In this document: positions 6,428 through 14,489 of the stretch, one piece after another
Position numbering within the stretch: the first letter of the stretch is position 1
Layout: every line of letters starts with the position of its first letter
DNA from: Clostridiales bacterium
GTDB lineage: Bacteria; Bacillota; Clostridia; Oscillospirales; QAMX01
Direction: 5' to 3'
DNA: 14,648 bases
Assembly: GCA_003149835.1 (NCBI GenBank)
Contig: QAMX01000161.1
Coordinates: 1 to 14,648 of the forward strand
The notes under the pieces: model-generated
The model's input: the letters and a program-made list of their open reading frames with translations, nothing else
Told to the model about the DNA's origin: nothing
Databases searched by the model: none
Program-made: the position numbers and the translations under genes

Positions 6428-6469
6428 ACTCACCCCGCTTCCCATAAGAACAGCGCGCTCTGGGTGAGT
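6428..6469 (+). terminator. Orphan plus-strand terminator-like hairpin
   Basis: ACTCACCC (6428-6435) pairs exactly with GGGTGAGT (6462-6469). The 26-nt loop includes the self-complementary AGCGCGCT, and CTTTTATTTG follows on the plus strand. No plus-strand gene in front of it is convincing, so it may end a small RNA or be a relic. Confidence 0.35.
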
Positions 6470-6538
6470 CTTTTATTTGTAATTCAAAAGAGATATAAAA
6501 GAATGACTAGTCCTAAATAACTGCTGCAAGTTTTAGAC

Positions 6539-6580
6539 AAAATACAGTTCAGCAAGACTATCCTTACTGAACTGTATTTT
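6539..6580. terminator. Terminator of the Wadjet operon
   Basis: AAAATACAGTTCAG (6539-6552) and CTGAACTGTATTTT (6567-6580) form a perfect 14-bp stem with a 14-nt loop. The 3' side on the minus strand ends in TATTTT, 26 nt after the jetD stop. It is symmetric enough to work in both directions and closes the five-gene operon. Confidence 0.8.
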
Positions 6581-6605
6581 TATAACTTTCAATTCTTATC
6601 CGTTT

Positions 6606-7457
6606 CTACGGCTCACAACATATGTAACCCTCTTGATCATAAGCTTTTCGTTCATGATGAATTAAATCTATCAACTGTTGTAATTCAAGTATATCTGACT
6701 TGATATCCTTAAAACGGTTACACTGTTCATCATACCTTTTCCGGGAACCAAACTTCAAGCGGGATTCAATATCAGCTGGGATTAAATAGGAAGAACGCTC
6801 TTTGCCTAAATATTGCTGAAACTCAAAGAGAAATATATTTATTCCTGCCAAATCAAAGTCTCCGAAGTGAAGATAATGATTGGGAATGGAACACAGCCAT
6901 TTTCTAAGATCGGTCGATTGTGGATATCTGGATACGAAAAGTACTTTATCAGAAAGGTCATGATTATGAAGGTATTTTTCAAAGAATGTCCGTTGCTTAC
7001 GAATCATCCTGAAATTGTCCATATTCTCCACACCAATCACCACTGTATCTTCCGGAATTGTAAATTTCTCCCAGTCTGAGACAAAAAGGAAGCTTCCTTC
7101 CTGCGGATTTACCACAAATGGATTTTCGTCAAGAAAACACTCAATAGGTTCATAACTGTTTACAGGAAATCCCGGACAGGAACGGACCATAACAAGTTTG
7201 GAGTTTCCTGTCTCCGCAGCCATTGTGGCACGGGAATCTGAAGCATTTACTTCGAGAAGGCGATAACGCTCATCCTTATCTACAAGAAATCTTTTCAGCG
7301 CCTCAGCATCACGGGCACGATATGATTTTCTTGAGCCACGTGATACAACCAACAGCAGACCTTCTGCCAACAGCTCATCAAGCAACTTACTGTTCAGCCT
7401 CGACCCGGCAACCAGTTCACCGGCTAGCAATGCCTGTATAGACGCACTTATTGCCAT
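6606..7457 (-). CDS. jetD: Wadjet nuclease subunit JetD (Toprim)
   Basis: JetD is the nuclease of the Wadjet anti-plasmid system, related to topoisomerase VI A subunits; it cleaves DNA captured by the JetABC motor. The 283-residue product has an N-terminal winged-helix-like region (about 5-60). Its Toprim domain shows the catalytic glutamate E144 in VVIGVENMDNF, the D-x-D metal motif D200-F-D202 in HFGDFDLAG with the conserved G205, and a late acidic YDQEG (274-277). The active-site residues I expect are therefore present. At 283 residues it is shorter than the roughly 350-400 typical of JetD proteins I know, mainly before the Toprim domain. The start at 7457 lies 9 bp after the jetC stop; no Shine-Dalgarno is seen. 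It is the last gene of the operon, 26 nt before a strong terminator. I cannot assign the Wadjet subtype securely. Confidence 0.85.
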   Translation of the reverse strand: MAISASIQALLAGELVAGSRLNSKLLDELLAEGLLLVVSRGSRKSYRARDAEALKRFLVDKDERYRLLEVNASDSRATMAAETGNSKLVMVRSCPGFPVNSYEPIECFLDENPFVVNPQEGSFLFVSDWEKFTIPEDTVVIGVENMDNFRMIRKQRTFFEKYLHNHDLSDKVLFVSRYPQSTDLRKWLCSIPNHYLHFGDFDLAGINIFLFEFQQYLGKERSSYLIPADIESRLKFGSRKRYDEQCNRFKDIKSDILELQQLIDLIHHERKAYDQEGYICCEP

Positions 7458-7466
7458 ATTATACGA

Positions 7467-10400
7467 TTAATTTATTCGTTTCAACAATTTCTCTACTCTT
7501 GTCCTTACTCCATGCTTACTTAACAGGTATGTATAGCGGTAGTCGTATGGATTATACGATGTAGGTGAACTGTTAATAAGATAGATATTGCGTGAATTGG
7601 CAAACTGCAGAATGCCTTTTATATTGTTAGGATGCAAGCGACCTATCTCATCCATCATGCAGTGTACGATAAAATCACCACTTTTTTTGGCAGCCTTTTT
7701 CTTAAACACATTGATGAGCATGATATTAACCATTGCTTTCACAAGAATATCCGTACCATCCGATCCTACATTATTAATACGTTCAACCCAGCCGGTGTCA
7801 TTGTCGTTCTCTTTCACACGGAACTGTAAACGGAAAGCGTCCCCCAAAGATACAGTCGGACGATTCGGTTCGTTCTGCAACTGATGAGACAGGCTCTTCA
7901 GATAATCTACGACCTTACGGTTCACTTCATCCCGATTATTATTTGAGAAAAGGTTCAGTTCGCCGATAGAAAAAGCATTCTCTATCGCATAATCATGAAT
8001 GGATATAAGCAGTTTCATGAGTTTGTCAGATGATTCATCTGCCCTGAGTTCAATACTCTTGATTACTCCTGCAAAATTCTTTTCTATAAAATCACGGTTT
8101 ATATCCTGTATCACCCCATCCACATCCGACCTGCGTTTCATCAGTGAACCGATTTCCGCCGAGATACGTCCCAAAATATCTTTATAATGCTCGCTGGTAC
8201 GTCTGCGGAACTCCTCGATTTTATTATTATCCATAAAGTCCTGCAAATCCGCTGCAATCTCCAAATAGTCATTGTCTGTTACAGGCATTGTATTGAAATG
8301 GAAAGCATTTTGGGGCTTAAAGTTACGATTGAAACTGACAACTATGGATTTAAGCTTGTCTATCGATTCACGCTTCTGATTGACCGTACCTCGAAGTTGA
8401 CTTAAAAGTTGCTGACAATCCAACTCGGTCTTCTTCATCTTGTCATCAGAGAGGAAAGCATCAGGCACCAGATGCTCATTTTCTACCATCTGATGATAAA
8501 GCGTCAAGCCTTCTCTCCTATGCGTCAGTTCACCACGAACCTTTTTCCGACGCTCTTCCATTTCTTTACATTTTTTCCCGATACGTGTCTGCCTGTCTTC
8601 ATAACGCTGACGTATCATGGCGAGCCGCTGCTCTATAGTCTTAATTGCCTTTTTGATTTCCGGCTCCTTGGCAAAAAGATTTTGCTCTGTGTCGCGATAT
8701 CTGATAACAATTGAACGTTCTTCATCAATCCTCATCAACAGAGCCTTTAAATTCTCTAAAGCCCTGCGGTATTGCTCGAGCAGGTTCGTATCAACGCCCT
8801 TGCCTGCAAGTTCGGCTTTCTGCTGTTCGTTGAGTTGTTGCTTCTGTGCAACGAATTCCTGATTACGTTCGGCCGCTACAGCATCTTGCGACTCCTTGAA
8901 AATACGCAATTCCTCATCAAGTGCTTTGGCTGCTTTATTAAACGATGAATCGAGCTCCTTAAGGTCCTTTTTATTTTTCAATTCATACTTATTGCGCGCC
9001 TCTTTCTCCGAATTCACATGCAGTACTGCCTCATTAAAGGAATGTTCACGAACATCTTTTTCTCGGGCAATCTGTTCCTGTTCTTCCATCTCCAGCTTAT
9101 GCCTGCGGTTTTGCAGGTTCTGCCGCTTGGCTGGCACCTGTTCTTCTTCCACCTTCAACGATGTCATTTTCTGACGAAGCGGATTAACCTGTACAGCATA
9201 TTTCTTGCCAAGTTTAGCTATCTCTTCCTGAAGAGTAACAGGCAATTGCGTAAGCTGATGGTTAATCTGCCGTACCTGCTCTTCCAGGTTATTCTTCTCC
9301 AATCTATATTCATCAGGCGTACGATGCACAGAGGCAATATTATCCAGGTTTAACTTTACGCCAAACATACCATTAGCCACAGTGTCCAACTGAGGGTCAA
9401 GCCCTTGAGCATATAGAATCCTCTCTTCGTCAACGACTTTGCCTATCGTGTTCTCCCAACCTTCAGCGTTTTCACAAAGCCACTTGTAAAGAGAACCGTC
9501 TAAACGAGCCAATAAATCATGAATCTTCGCAATTTGTTCACGCATTTGTGTACGGTCAGCGTCAAGACGTTCCTGCTCACGCTGAGAGGCTTGTTTTATC
9601 TCCGTTTCTTTCATCTCATACTCGGCAGTAATCCGGGCAATCTGATTTTTTACCGCTGTCTGTTGGACCGCATTCTCTTTTTCCGAAAAATTCAATTGTT
9701 GCAGTTCCTCATCTACTTGCTTTATTTCAGTAGCTTTGGGATGCCAATGCCGGAGTTCCTTCAGCGCATTTTCAGTCCTGTTCTGTTCAATCAACAACAT
9801 TTGCAGACGTTCGTCAGAGTCGTGTCGCCAGCTGTTGAAAGTCTCCATAACCTGATTCCTGTTTCTGGTACGTTCTTCTTCCAAGCTCTTACGCTTTATC
9901 TGAAGTTCGGTCTGTTTCTGATAATATGCTTCTTTCTGCATGTTCCCAAACGCCTGACGTGCATTTTCCAGTTTACCTCTTGCAATGTTGTACTTTTCTT
10001 CTATCGATGCATAAGCTTTCAACAAATCATCCAATAGCGTTTGTTTATCAGCAGCCTCCTGTCTGATAGCAGACTCACGACCGGCAAGAGCGAGTTTGTC
10101 ATCAATACCCTCGTCAGCGAAATACTTTCTTGCCTGTGCTATTTCCTTCAATTTACCCTTTTGGGCACCAAGGTCCTGATTGAGTGCGTCTTTTTCTTTA
10201 TCATATTCTGCCGTAAGTTCCTTTTCACGGTTATGCTCTTTCTCTATGTCCGCTTCAACTTCTGCGGCTTCTATCTCCAAAAGAGGTATATGCTTTTCAC
10301 TATAAGCTACAGCATGATTAAGCATGTGCCATACGTCAGACAACTGCTGGTCGAGTGCTACAATTGTACGGCCCTGTTCGGCTATTTTCAATGCTTGCTG

Positions 10401-11123
10401 ACGCACAGGGTAACTGCCATCACGTGTTTGGCGGAACCAACAGTCTATCTCGTCATACTCCCGCTCAAAATCTGTAACAAGTCGTCTGTAGGTCTGCAAA
10501 TCAATCGGCAAATCCTCATCAGTCATGGATTGTATAATCGTATTCTTTACAAAGTCCGCATCAAGTTTGGTATTCAGAAAGACATTCTGAATGCTTCGTG
10601 GGATATTCTGATAATGCGAGCTCTGCACCAGTGCATAACGCGCATATTTATGGTCATGAGTGTTGCCAAAGATTATATCCTTAAACATCACACCGGACTC
10701 TATTCTTGCAGAAACAGCTACGTCTTTGTCTATACGTTCGCGAATCTTCACCCAGTCACTCAATACCTGCTTGTCATCGTCTATTAGCCATTCACGCTGA
10801 TAAGGTGCATCAATAAACCGCCATGAAGCGCGTCCCTGATATCTGCCGACAAGTATCGTATATGCGCCATTGTCTCGAATCACTTCATAAAGTATATAAG
10901 AGTTTGACTGGCGAAAATAAAATTCATCAAACGATTTCTGCCCCTGTTGAATACCCAAATGCTGTTTATCCGCATTGTAGAAAAACAGCAGTGCCCTCAA
11001 TACCGTACTTTTACCGACACCCTGAGTCCCTGTGAAATGCACATTCCCGTCTACAGATATCTCTGCATACGGAATATTGGCACTATTGATAAAAATAATC
11101 TTATTCAGGTATTTCATCTTCAT
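7467..11123 (-). CDS. jetC: Wadjet SMC-like ATPase JetC (MukB-like)
   Basis: JetC is the SMC motor of Wadjet: two copies with JetA and JetB bind DNA, hydrolyse ATP and extrude loops until a small circle is fully reeled in. The 1218-residue protein has the expected ends. Walker A GTQGVGKST lies at 32-40, the ABC signature-like GSDGTD near 1119, and Walker B FIVHCMMDEIG near 1157, followed by a serine/proline-rich H-loop region. Between them run two long coiled-coil arms rich in Glu, Lys, Gln and Arg (about 240-530 and 630-900). They are interrupted near 540-630 by a globular hinge-like segment around LDGSLYKWLCENAEGW. Length and layout match MukB/JetC proteins. A TTG at 11129 would add two residues; I prefer the ATG at 11123, and one at 11117 is also possible. 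The start overlaps the end of jetB by 23 bp, implying translational coupling. Confidence 0.93.
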   Translation of the reverse strand: MKMKYLNKIIFINSANIPYAEISVDGNVHFTGTQGVGKSTVLRALLFFYNADKQHLGIQQGQKSFDEFYFRQSNSYILYEVIRDNGAYTILVGRYQGRASWRFIDAPYQREWLIDDDKQVLSDWVKIRERIDKDVAVSARIESGVMFKDIIFGNTHDHKYARYALVQSSHYQNIPRSIQNVFLNTKLDADFVKNTIIQSMTDEDLPIDLQTYRRLVTDFEREYDEIDCWFRQTRDGSYPVRQQALKIAEQGRTIVALDQQLSDVWHMLNHAVAYSEKHIPLLEIEAAEVEADIEKEHNREKELTAEYDKEKDALNQDLGAQKGKLKEIAQARKYFADEGIDDKLALAGRESAIRQEAADKQTLLDDLLKAYASIEEKYNIARGKLENARQAFGNMQKEAYYQKQTELQIKRKSLEEERTRNRNQVMETFNSWRHDSDERLQMLLIEQNRTENALKELRHWHPKATEIKQVDEELQQLNFSEKENAVQQTAVKNQIARITAEYEMKETEIKQASQREQERLDADRTQMREQIAKIHDLLARLDGSLYKWLCENAEGWENTIGKVVDEERILYAQGLDPQLDTVANGMFGVKLNLDNIASVHRTPDEYRLEKNNLEEQVRQINHQLTQLPVTLQEEIAKLGKKYAVQVNPLRQKMTSLKVEEEQVPAKRQNLQNRRHKLEMEEQEQIAREKDVREHSFNEAVLHVNSEKEARNKYELKNKKDLKELDSSFNKAAKALDEELRIFKESQDAVAAERNQEFVAQKQQLNEQQKAELAGKGVDTNLLEQYRRALENLKALLMRIDEERSIVIRYRDTEQNLFAKEPEIKKAIKTIEQRLAMIRQRYEDRQTRIGKKCKEMEERRKKVRGELTHRREGLTLYHQMVENEHLVPDAFLSDDKMKKTELDCQQLLSQLRGTVNQKRESIDKLKSIVVSFNRNFKPQNAFHFNTMPVTDNDYLEIAADLQDFMDNNKIEEFRRRTSEHYKDILGRISAEIGSLMKRRSDVDGVIQDINRDFIEKNFAGVIKSIELRADESSDKLMKLLISIHDYAIENAFSIGELNLFSNNNRDEVNRKVVDYLKSLSHQLQNEPNRPTVSLGDAFRLQFRVKENDNDTGWVERINNVGSDGTDILVKAMVNIMLINVFKKKAAKKSGDFIVHCMMDEIGRLHPNNIKGILQFANSRNIYLINSSPTSYNPYDYRYTYLLSKHGVRTRVEKLLKRIN

Positions 11124-11658
11124 TTGCAATTTGAATTATTTCAACCAATTCTTCGACATAGCGGAATGCCGAAGTAACCTTAAAGGTCTCATCAAGTTCG
11201 CTGATACACTCTGCAAAGCCCATGTTCTGCATTTCCTGAAGCAGTTTGTTTACTATTTCAACATTAGACCCCACACCGTATTTCTTGAACAAACGGTTTG
11301 CCTTTTCCTTCAGTTCGATATCCAGACTGATCTGTTCTGTCAAATGACTTTTGCGGAACTGATATCCTGCAGCAAATGACTGATTATAGCATTTCAGAAA
11401 ATCCAGATAGTCAAGCCATTTTGAAAAGCTGTCCAATTTCTGCTCTATCGTCTGTTTACCCTCTCCTATTCTTGAAAAATAGAAGTAACCATTATCAGAT
11501 TCCAGTTGCAGACCGATTTCCTTGAAGTATTCTGTATAATCTTCCAAATTCTCCTCGATATCCTCATACAGATGACGGACAGAGGCATCTGCACTGTCTA
11601 CCGAAAGAAACTCTCCCCGGCTTAACCGCTCGTATATTCTTTGAGTATTATTTCGCAT
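11101..11658 (-). CDS. jetB: Wadjet subunit JetB (MukE-like)
   Basis: JetB is the MukE-like (KITE) subunit that bridges the kleisin JetA and contacts DNA in the Wadjet complex. The 185-residue product begins with a helix followed by LSRGEFLSVDSADASVRHLY, a pattern typical of this group. It has tandem winged-helix-like segments: about 25-65, with the hairpin GYFYFSRIGEG, and about 110-175, ending in an aromatic/acidic helix. Family assignment rests on this pattern, its size, and its fixed place between jetA and jetC. It overlaps jetA by 11 bp at its start and jetC by 23 bp at its end, so the three subunits are translated in close coupling. No Shine-Dalgarno is visible. Confidence 0.85.
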   Translation of the reverse strand: MRNNTQRIYERLSRGEFLSVDSADASVRHLYEDIEENLEDYTEYFKEIGLQLESDNGYFYFSRIGEGKQTIEQKLDSFSKWLDYLDFLKCYNQSFAAGYQFRKSHLTEQISLDIELKEKANRLFKKYGVGSNVEIVNKLLQEMQNMGFAECISELDETFKVTSAFRYVEELVEIIQIANEDEIPE

Positions 11659-12847
11659 AAATTATAGGATATTCAATGTCTTGATAAATTGCATATTCGC
11701 CTGTTATCCGGCATTCATCAGGATGCAAGATAACCAGCTGACAGAAGAGGGTAGCATGTTCTTCTATGCTACGTTTTACTTTATAGTCATACTTCAGAAT
11801 GAATTCAAACAGATTATAACTTGATGCTAAAAATGCATTCCAGACTTCGGCAGAATCCACCTCCTTCAATTGCCGGATATGTTCTTGCAAGTCTTCTTCT
11901 GCCAGAGGGCCGGCTTCCGTTCTGGCTGTTTTCTGTATTCCATTCCGTTCGGCAATTCGTCTCAGCAACTTTACTACCTGATCGTTTTCCCTTAACATTT
12001 CTAAAGACAGGCGAATCTTATTATATTGGCGGGATTCCATCCAAAGAGGATTCCTTTCTTCTAGAACTTTTACAAGGTTCGTGTCAGTCTTGATAAGCAA
12101 CTGATCTTGCAGGTACTTCAACTTCCGTATCTTTTTGTAAAGTTGATTTTGCAGGTCTATCTGATTGATATAGGAAATAATCTGTCTGTCAATTTCCATT
12201 AGCGCATGATAGGCTTCTACAAAATCATGTTTCACATCGCTACAGGTCTTTGCCATGTGCGGATCATTGGCCATGATGAAAAAGGCGTGTTCATTATCCA
12301 TCAGTTTTTCACATTCACGTATCATGACACGAATGCTATGGCTCTTCTCATCCAGATTCTCCAGTTTCTTCTTTTTGATGACATAATTGGGTTCCTGCTT
12401 ATAGGCATTGTCCATATTACGCTTCAAATCCACCACATTCTTCAGGGTCCTGAATCCGGTCTTCTTTAAAAGTTGCCGCACACTATCCTGATATCCGGCT
12501 TTGCGGTTGGGATTCGTCTCCTGCAGGAAATAACCGATATTCTCTTTCAGGGTGTTGATGCATTCCTGTACGCTTAATACACTAATTTCCTCATTGACAT
12601 TCAGCACTTCCTCAAAAAAGTTCAGATAGTCGCTCTCAATCTCAACCGCATTTCCGGATTCCACCAGCACACCATAATCAACCAGCTTTCTCAATCTTTG
12701 TTCATTTCCTCCGACAAGGTCAATGGCAAGCCCCAACGGAAACTTCATAAGCTTCCGCTTCTCAAACATCTCGCTTAGCAATCTTTGCTCACGTGAGAGC
12801 ATTTTCGTCAGTTCTTCTATACTTCTAAAATGCGTCAGGATATCCAT
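11648..12847 (-). CDS. jetA: Wadjet subunit JetA (MukF-like kleisin)
   Basis: JetA is the kleisin of Wadjet: it closes the JetC ring and recruits JetB. The 399-residue protein has an N-terminal winged-helix-like domain (about 29-75, with VGGNEQRLRKLVDYGVLVES) and a long helical middle rich in charged residues (about 85-275). A C-terminal winged-helix-like domain (about 325-399) ends in the short strands EYAIYQDIEYPII. This matches MukF/JetA architecture; the sequence alone is divergent, and the identification relies heavily on the jetBCD neighbours. It starts 4 bp after the stop of the upstream ATPase gene, with no terminator between, so both are on one transcript. The ATG at 12847 is the only start consistent with that spacing. 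Confidence 0.83.
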   Translation of the reverse strand: MDILTHFRSIEELTKMLSREQRLLSEMFEKRKLMKFPLGLAIDLVGGNEQRLRKLVDYGVLVESGNAVEIESDYLNFFEEVLNVNEEISVLSVQECINTLKENIGYFLQETNPNRKAGYQDSVRQLLKKTGFRTLKNVVDLKRNMDNAYKQEPNYVIKKKKLENLDEKSHSIRVMIRECEKLMDNEHAFFIMANDPHMAKTCSDVKHDFVEAYHALMEIDRQIISYINQIDLQNQLYKKIRKLKYLQDQLLIKTDTNLVKVLEERNPLWMESRQYNKIRLSLEMLRENDQVVKLLRRIAERNGIQKTARTEAGPLAEEDLQEHIRQLKEVDSAEVWNAFLASSYNLFEFILKYDYKVKRSIEEHATLFCQLVILHPDECRITGEYAIYQDIEYPIIYAK

Positions 12848-12851
12848 ATAT

Positions 12852-14096
12852 TCAAAACTCTGTGATTGGCACTACATCTATCCTATAACCATCTTTCTCA
12901 ATTGTGCGCTTATCATTATAAGTCACAATAACAAGATTATCACACTTTAATTCTCCGGCACATTCAACAATGCTGTCCATTTCCCGCTTCTCCGTTTTAG
13001 GACTGCTCATATCATAACATACCTGGACAAGGCGTAATATGCGTGGTCCTTCACGAAGGACAAAATCAACTTCTTTATCATTCCGTGAACGATAATAAAA
13101 CATGGTCTTTTCAACATCATAGCCCCGGCGTATAAGTTCTATGAAAACTTGATTTTCAAGCAGTCGCCCTAAATTATCACTCAAGGAAAATGCCTTTGAT
13201 GCCACAAAACCGTTGTCAACGACATATACTTTCCTTGGAGCTTTTTTCATCAGCTTAAGCTTATTGTTGTAGCGTGACAAATAATAGAAAAGGTATGGTT
13301 CATGGAGATAATCCATATATTTTTTAGTCGTATTGACACTGGAGAAGTCAAGTTCCGATGTCAATTCATTAGCACTAACAGGATTACAGAAGTTCGAGAC
13401 AAGATACATGGCCAGGTTATTCAGATCTGTCACATTCCGAACTTTATGACGCTTAGCCACATCTTTCCATATAATGGAATCAAACAACGTGTCAAGATAA
13501 TTGCGTGTCAATTGGCGTGAAGCGACTACTTCCGGATAACCGCCATTCCTCAAATAGTCATCTGTCAGCACAAGAGATTCTGTTTTGTGTTCCGGTTTCA
13601 GTATATGCAGATCAAGCTTGTTCCAATCGAAAAACTCTTCAAGACTGAAAGGCAGCATCTCTACCTGAAGATACTTGCCTGTCAATACTGTAGCCATTTC
13701 ACTGCTGAGCATTCTGGCATTACTGCCTGTTATTACAAGATTCTTTCCCATCCTATATAATTCACTGACCCACAAATCCCACGCTTCAAGGTTCTGGACC
13801 TCGTCCAACAGGATATATTCATACCCAGGATAGACATCATCCAGCATCCGCATGACCAGATTCGCATCCCAAGTTTCCAGTAATTGATAATTGTCGAAGT
13901 TCAGATATGCGAAATTCTTGTCTCGCAACATCAATAATGCTTGAGTGGATTTGCCCACCCGTCGAGGACCTGTTATCAACTTGATCAGATGGCTGCTCAA
14001 TAACAAATCTGTATCTTGGATGCTCTTACGTATCAAATATGGACGAGACATCAGTTCATCACGTTCTTTGCGCTGATTTAGAATGATTGTTTTCAT
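12852..14096 (-). CDS. AAA_14/DUF4143-type ATPase heading the Wadjet operon
   Basis: This is a 414-residue P-loop ATPase. The N-terminal AAA_14 domain has Walker A GPRRVGKST (43-51), Walker B YILLDEVQN (94-102) and a sensor-1 strand ITGSNA (122-127), followed by the typical LTGKYLQVEMLPFSLEEF stretch. A helical/winged-helix middle (about 220-275) is followed by the DUF4143 C-terminal domain, which has a restriction-endonuclease-like fold: E316, E342-V-D344 in NDKEVDFVL, then LVQVCYD (356-362). In nuclease-like members the last strand ends in E-x-K; here it reads Q358-V-C-Y, so DNA cleavage is unlikely. Family members are widespread and their substrates are mostly unknown. The gene lies 4 bp upstream of jetA, giving a five-gene operon. 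The start at 14096 directly abuts a GGAG; a second Met at residue 16 (14051) is possible. Confidence 0.88.
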   Translation of the reverse strand: MKTIILNQRKERDELMSRPYLIRKSIQDTDLLLSSHLIKLITGPRRVGKSTQALLMLRDKNFAYLNFDNYQLLETWDANLVMRMLDDVYPGYEYILLDEVQNLEAWDLWVSELYRMGKNLVITGSNARMLSSEMATVLTGKYLQVEMLPFSLEEFFDWNKLDLHILKPEHKTESLVLTDDYLRNGGYPEVVASRQLTRNYLDTLFDSIIWKDVAKRHKVRNVTDLNNLAMYLVSNFCNPVSANELTSELDFSSVNTTKKYMDYLHEPYLFYYLSRYNNKLKLMKKAPRKVYVVDNGFVASKAFSLSDNLGRLLENQVFIELIRRGYDVEKTMFYYRSRNDKEVDFVLREGPRILRLVQVCYDMSSPKTEKREMDSIVECAGELKCDNLVIVTYNDKRTIEKDGYRIDVVPITEF

Positions 14097-14118
14097 CTCC
14101 TATATTGTTATTCAAGTG

Positions 14119-14149
14119 CAATATTACTATTTTTTATTCAAACAACAAT
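14119..14149 (-). promoter_or_regulatory. Candidate promoter of the ATPase-jetABCD operon
   Basis: On the minus strand ATTG (14146-14149) and TAATATTG (14119-14126) are separated by 19 nt. They match the Bacteroidetes consensus TTTG-N19-21-TAnnTTTG with one mismatch in each element. Transcription would begin near 14113, about 17 nt before the ATG at 14096. Confidence 0.4.
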
Positions 14150-14155
14150 GCATGT

Positions 14156-14182
14156 TGCATAAAATATACACTATTTTATGCA
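14156..14182. promoter_or_regulatory. Perfect 11-bp dyad upstream of the Wadjet operon promoter
   Basis: TGCATAAAATA (14156-14166) and TATTTTATGCA (14172-14182) are exact inverse copies with a 5-nt centre. The dyad lies just upstream of the candidate -33 element. It is well placed for an activator or repressor dimer; no regulator gene lies in the operon. Confidence 0.45.
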
Positions 14183-14395
14183 GTACAGAATCATAATTGA
14201 GTGAAAAATCAAATCATTGAGACCAAGAACTGCCATACTTATTGAAAGAATTACCTTCTCGTGATATATCTCTATTCATAAATAGCTTTATAATATTTTT
14301 CCATTTGTATAACAATAACAATCAATACTGCTGCTGGCGAAAAGAGAAAAGGAAATACCCTATTCACCAATATTCGTCATTATGAAGCTGAACGA

Positions 14396-14442
14396 AGTTT
14401 GGTTTAGAACCTTGTTAAATATACAAGATACCAAACTAAACC
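14396..14442. repeat. Overlapping alternative inverted repeats
   Basis: The left half AGTTTGGTTTAG (14396-14407) and right half CCAAACTAAACC (14431-14442) can pair in two ways: AGTTTGG with CCAAACT, or GGTTTAG with CTAAACC, each 7 bp and perfect. An inner CTTG/CAAG pair (14411-14414, 14424-14427) adds to either. Role unknown. Confidence 0.35.
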
Positions 14443-14464
14443 TTAAAATTCTTGTTTCAAAGTA

Positions 14465-14489
14465 GATATCATATATTATACTTGATATC
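14465..14489. repeat. GATATCA/TGATATC inverted repeat
   Basis: Perfect 7-bp arms at 14465-14471 and 14483-14489 are separated by 11 nt, placing the half-site centres about 18 bp apart. It could be an operator for a gene beyond the right edge. Confidence 0.3.

Larger units (their letters stand above)
5578..6605. other. 1-kb AT-rich spacer with clustered dyads and relics
   Basis: Between the phosphoesterase operon and jetD no full-length gene is present. The stretch contains: a 12-bp dyad (5693-5725); four copies of ATATGTTC in either orientation (5780-6284); a possible phosphoesterase promoter (5944-5951); AGGAAA/TTTCCT boxes spaced 22-23 bp (5963-6052); a frameshifted zinc-ribbon-like ORF (6071-6278) that contains a 13-bp palindrome; a plus-strand hairpin (6428-6469); and the terminator of the Wadjet operon (6539-6580). 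Confidence 0.6.

Noticed and set aside
6311..6520. 69-codon plus-strand frame
   Set aside because: It contains a terminator-like hairpin within the frame, lacks a ribosome-binding site and resembles no family.
7588..11035. Many plus-strand open frames opposite jetC, the longest 248 codons (10041-10787)
   Set aside because: They lie antisense to a long conserved SMC coding region, lack family resemblance and have no starts with supporting signals; they are by-products of jetC codon use.
7467..11123. JetC as a housekeeping MukB or a RecN/SbcC-type ATPase
   Set aside because: The neighbouring MukF-like, MukE-like and Toprim genes in fixed order identify it as the Wadjet SMC; MukBEF loci lack a Toprim nuclease.
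14382..14465. 27-codon plus-strand ORF starting MKLNEVWF
   Set aside because: Too short, no ribosome-binding site, and it spans an inverted repeat that better explains the sequence.
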